In this document: positions 62,014-64,000 of the stretch, piece after piece
Position numbering within the stretch: position 1 is the first letter of the stretch
Layout: each line of letters begins with the position of its first letter
Source of the DNA: Bacteroidota bacterium
Lineage (GTDB): Bacteria > Bacteroidota > Ignavibacteria > OLB7
Assembly: GCA_018266795.1 (NCBI GenBank)
Contig: JAFDZV010000017.1
Coordinates: forward strand, 75,659 to 139,658
Direction of reading: 5' to 3'
DNA: 64,000 nucleotides
Made by a program: the position numbers and the translations under genes
Notes under the pieces: model-generated
The model's input: the letters and a program-made list of their open reading frames with translations, nothing else
Told to the model about the DNA's origin: nothing
Databases searched by the model: none

Positions 62014-64000
62014 CTATCGACGAATCACAAGCCGGCGCGCATCGCCGTAGGTGCCGGCTTCGATGGTGAGAAAATAGGTACCGGAGGGGAGATCTTCCGC
62101 ATTGAATCGGAGCGTGTAGCGCCCTCCCTTCATTTCGGCATCGAGCGGACGAAGCACCTCGCGGCCGAACAGATCAACCACGCGGAGCACGGCGCGGGCA
62201 TCCTCGAGCTGCTGATAGGTTACCTCCACCACGGCATCCGCCGGGTTCGGCAGCAACGGCTCCAGCAGGTTCGCATACTTTCCGGTTGTCAGGCCCGTAA
62301 CGATGCAGCGGTCCGCAATCACAACACGCTCCGAGTCGCCGCAGACACTGAACACCTCGGCGGTGGTTGCGTTCATGGCGGAAACAAGCTGTGCGTACGC
62401 GAACTGCTCCGGGCCTGCAAGCAGGCGGAAGCGGAGGCGGAACTGCTCGGGCCGCGTGGCGACAGCCTGCGGTTCGCTCAACTGCAACAGGCCCGTAGCG
62501 GGGTTGTCGCTCACCACGGTCATCGGCGACGACGGCACAACCGGCAGCACTTCCACGAACTGCATGCGCGAGCCGGGATAGTGCACGGTGTAGAGCAGAT
62601 TCCCCGACGGGAATGCGCGCGGCACGCTGAGGGCACCGGCGGAAAGTGTGATCGTATCCCCCACCAATCCCTGCTGCACCGCCTGGCCAATGCAGAACGT
62701 GTCCCTGATTCCAACCGCACCAACGCCTGTACCGTTCACCACGAAGGCAACGGAGTCCGTACAGACATTCCCCCCAACCACATGGAGCGTCTGCTGGTGG
62801 CCAAGCGTATCGGCGGGAGCGAAGCTCAACACCACACGAAGCGTGTCGCCGGGGTTCAGCGTTGCCGGGAAGGGAGATGGTGAGACGACGGCATACGGAG
62901 CGGCAATGCCGCCGATGCCGTTCAGATGCATCGGCGTTCCGCCATGGTTGATCACCAGGATCGTTCCGTTGGCGGCCGAGCCCTGCGGCACCGGGCCGAA
63001 GTCGATCGTGTTCACGAGAAGATCGAACGCCGCAATCGTCCCGACCACAGCGCGTTCAACCGTATCGCCGCACGGTCCCAGAATCAACCGCAGATGTGCA
63101 GTGTACGTGCCGGGCGCAGCGGGCCTGAAGCGGACCGGCACCGGGAACGCATCGTGCGGATGAAGCACCGTGCCAACGATGCCTCCCCCCAGCTCGAACG
63201 GCGTGCCGGTCTCGAGGCTCGCACCGGTGATCGTGATATCCGCATCGCTGCCGGTGTTCCGCACCACGATGCTGTCCAGCGTCTCATCGGTCTGGCAGGC
63301 CTCGCGCGGTGCAAGGTGCAGCGTGTCCGGCGTGATCGCGAACGCAACGCCTTCCTTGTGAGCAGCAAGCGTCACAACCAGGCTGTCGTTGCATGCATCG
63401 GTCCGGAAGACGATCCGGCCGCCGATATCTCCCGGCGCCGCGGATACCAGCCGCAGGCGCACCACGCGCACATCACCCGGCAGAAGCGTATCCGGAAGCA
63501 CATGCCCGGAGTCCAGCACCACTCCCTGCGACACATCGGCGCGGGCAATCACGGCCGGCACGGGCGAATTGTTCCGCAGCAGAACCGTATCGGCCGTATC
63601 GTGCCGGCAGCCGCTCAGCGTACCGAGGTTGAGCGTATCGCGCGATGCCGTTACGCTGTATCGGCCACGCAGGCCGTGCAGCGCAAGGTGCAGCGTGTCG
63701 CGGCACTCGCCGTAGCTGTACATCACACGCAGCGTATCGTTTGCAGCGCCGTTGGCGGCAGGCTTGAAGTGAACGGGGATCGGCATGGACGCCCCCCCCG
63801 GCAGCAGAGTCGGGAAGGAGGCGGAGGGATCGAGGGCGAACGGCGGATCGAGCGATGCGCCATCCACCTGAATCGGCTCGGACGCACCGTTGCTCAGCGA
63901 GAGCGTCATGACGCTGTCGATGGCATCCTGATCGCTGCACGCGGCGATCGGGCCGAACTCCAGCATCGCCGGCACGGCCTTCAATGCGATCGAGCGACCG
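62014..64000 (-). CDS. T9SS cargo protein with ASH/choice-of-anchor repeats (5' end beyond the window)
   Basis: At least 661 residues; the frame is open to the window edge, so the N-terminus and signal peptide are missing. It holds four or more beta-sandwich units of about 120 residues, each with LxFGP/LNLGT-type starts, TxTLxxHNxG-like motifs and a C-D pattern (GACSDQDAIDSV-, CRDTLHLALHG-, CNDSLVVTLAAH-, CGDTVERAVVG-like strands), as in ASH/choice-of-anchor D domains. The C-terminus is a type-A T9SS sorting tail: EPLLPNPADAVVEV, LRVVDLFGREVLR, then LPSGTYFLTI and LVIRR. It should cross the outer membrane via the type IX system and be released or attached to the surface. Confidence 0.85.
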   Translation of the reverse strand, partial: GRSIALKAVPAMLEFGPIAACSDQDAIDSVMTLSLSNGASEPIQVDGASLDPPFALDPSASFPTLLPGGASMPIPVHFKPAANGAANDTLRVMYSYGECRDTLHLALHGLRGRYSVTASRDTLNLGTLSGCRHDTADTVLLRNNSPVPAVIARADVSQGVVLDSGHVLPDTLLPGDVRVVRLRLVSAAPGDIGGRIVFRTDACNDSLVVTLAAHKEGVAFAITPDTLHLAPREACQTDETLDSIVVRNTGSDADITITGASLETGTPFELGGGIVGTVLHPHDAFPVPVRFRPAAPGTYTAHLRLILGPCGDTVERAVVGTIAAFDLLVNTIDFGPVPQGSAANGTILVINHGGTPMHLNGIGGIAAPYAVVSPSPFPATLNPGDTLRVVLSFAPADTLGHQQTLHVVGGNVCTDSVAFVVNGTGVGAVGIRDTFCIGQAVQQGLVGDTITLSAGALSVPRAFPSGNLLYTVHYPGSRMQFVEVLPVVPSSPMTVVSDNPATGLLQLSEPQAVATRPEQFRLRFRLLAGPEQFAYAQLVSAMNATTAEVFSVCGDSERVVIADRCIVTGLTTGKYANLLEPLLPNPADAVVEVTYQQLEDARAVLRVVDLFGREVLRPLDAEMKGGRYTLRFNAEDLPSGTYFLTIEAGTYGDARRLVIRR

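Overview
The window is a G+C-rich, gene-dense bacterial chromosome segment. Several features point to the Bacteroidota/Chlorobiota side of the FCB group: a protein at the right edge with a type IX secretion (T9SS) type-A C-terminal tail, a TonB-dependent receptor with an N-terminal carboxypeptidase-regulatory-like domain, a DUF3109 (YkgJ-like) protein, a PD40-propeller lipoprotein, a free-standing PASTA protein, and promoter-like TAnnTTyG boxes, once with TTG exactly 20 nt upstream. A lineage near Kapabacteria/Ignavibacteria is my best inference, but no rRNA or other decisive marker lies here. I see no tRNA, rRNA, CRISPR array, transposase or prophage.

Layout. 0.4-6.6 kb: TonB receptor, two paralogous secreted proteins and a pentameric ligand-gated channel homologue. 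7.0-14.7 kb: a methyltransferase; a molybdenum storage protein operon (mosB-like, mosA-like) joined by overlap to an ABC-2 type ATPase/permease pair; an AhpD-like protein; and a divergent AraC regulator/RutE-like nitroreductase pair. 14.9-36.4 kb: one long minus-strand locus of ten genes with no family I can name as a system. It encodes a 129-aa beta-rich protein, a secreted 242-aa protein ending in the same domain, a 1262-aa beta-rich protein, three tandem endonuclease/exonuclease/phosphatase (EEP) paralogues, a 3568-aa giant protein with LysM-like modules, and three more small beta-rich paralogues. A good promoter lies upstream and a bidirectional-looking terminator downstream. This is the most likely undescribed system in the window.

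37.8-50.3 kb: an OmpA protein with ten calcium-binding repeats, two Cys-rich secreted paralogues, an RraA-like protein, GluQ-RS, an MFS transporter, a PASTA protein with a long Lys-Pro tail, a Schlafen/AlbA_2 protein, a TSUP permease, a TPR protein and a DUF3109 protein. 50.6-64 kb: RpoN with an unusual insert of about 200 residues, a NYN-domain protein, HslU, a PD40 lipoprotein, two tandem zinc-ribbon membrane paralogues, a long-chain acyl-CoA ligase and the 3' part of a T9SS cargo protein that runs off the window.

How the genes fit together: most of the window is housekeeping or envelope function in small units. The exceptions are the Mos operon, which looks like one unit for storing molybdate or tungstate with a linked ABC-2 transporter, and the 21-kb minus-strand locus. 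In that locus, shared domains, tight spacing and a single promoter/terminator pair suggest one co-expressed machine or particle that combines large beta-rich structural proteins with intact-looking EEP enzymes.
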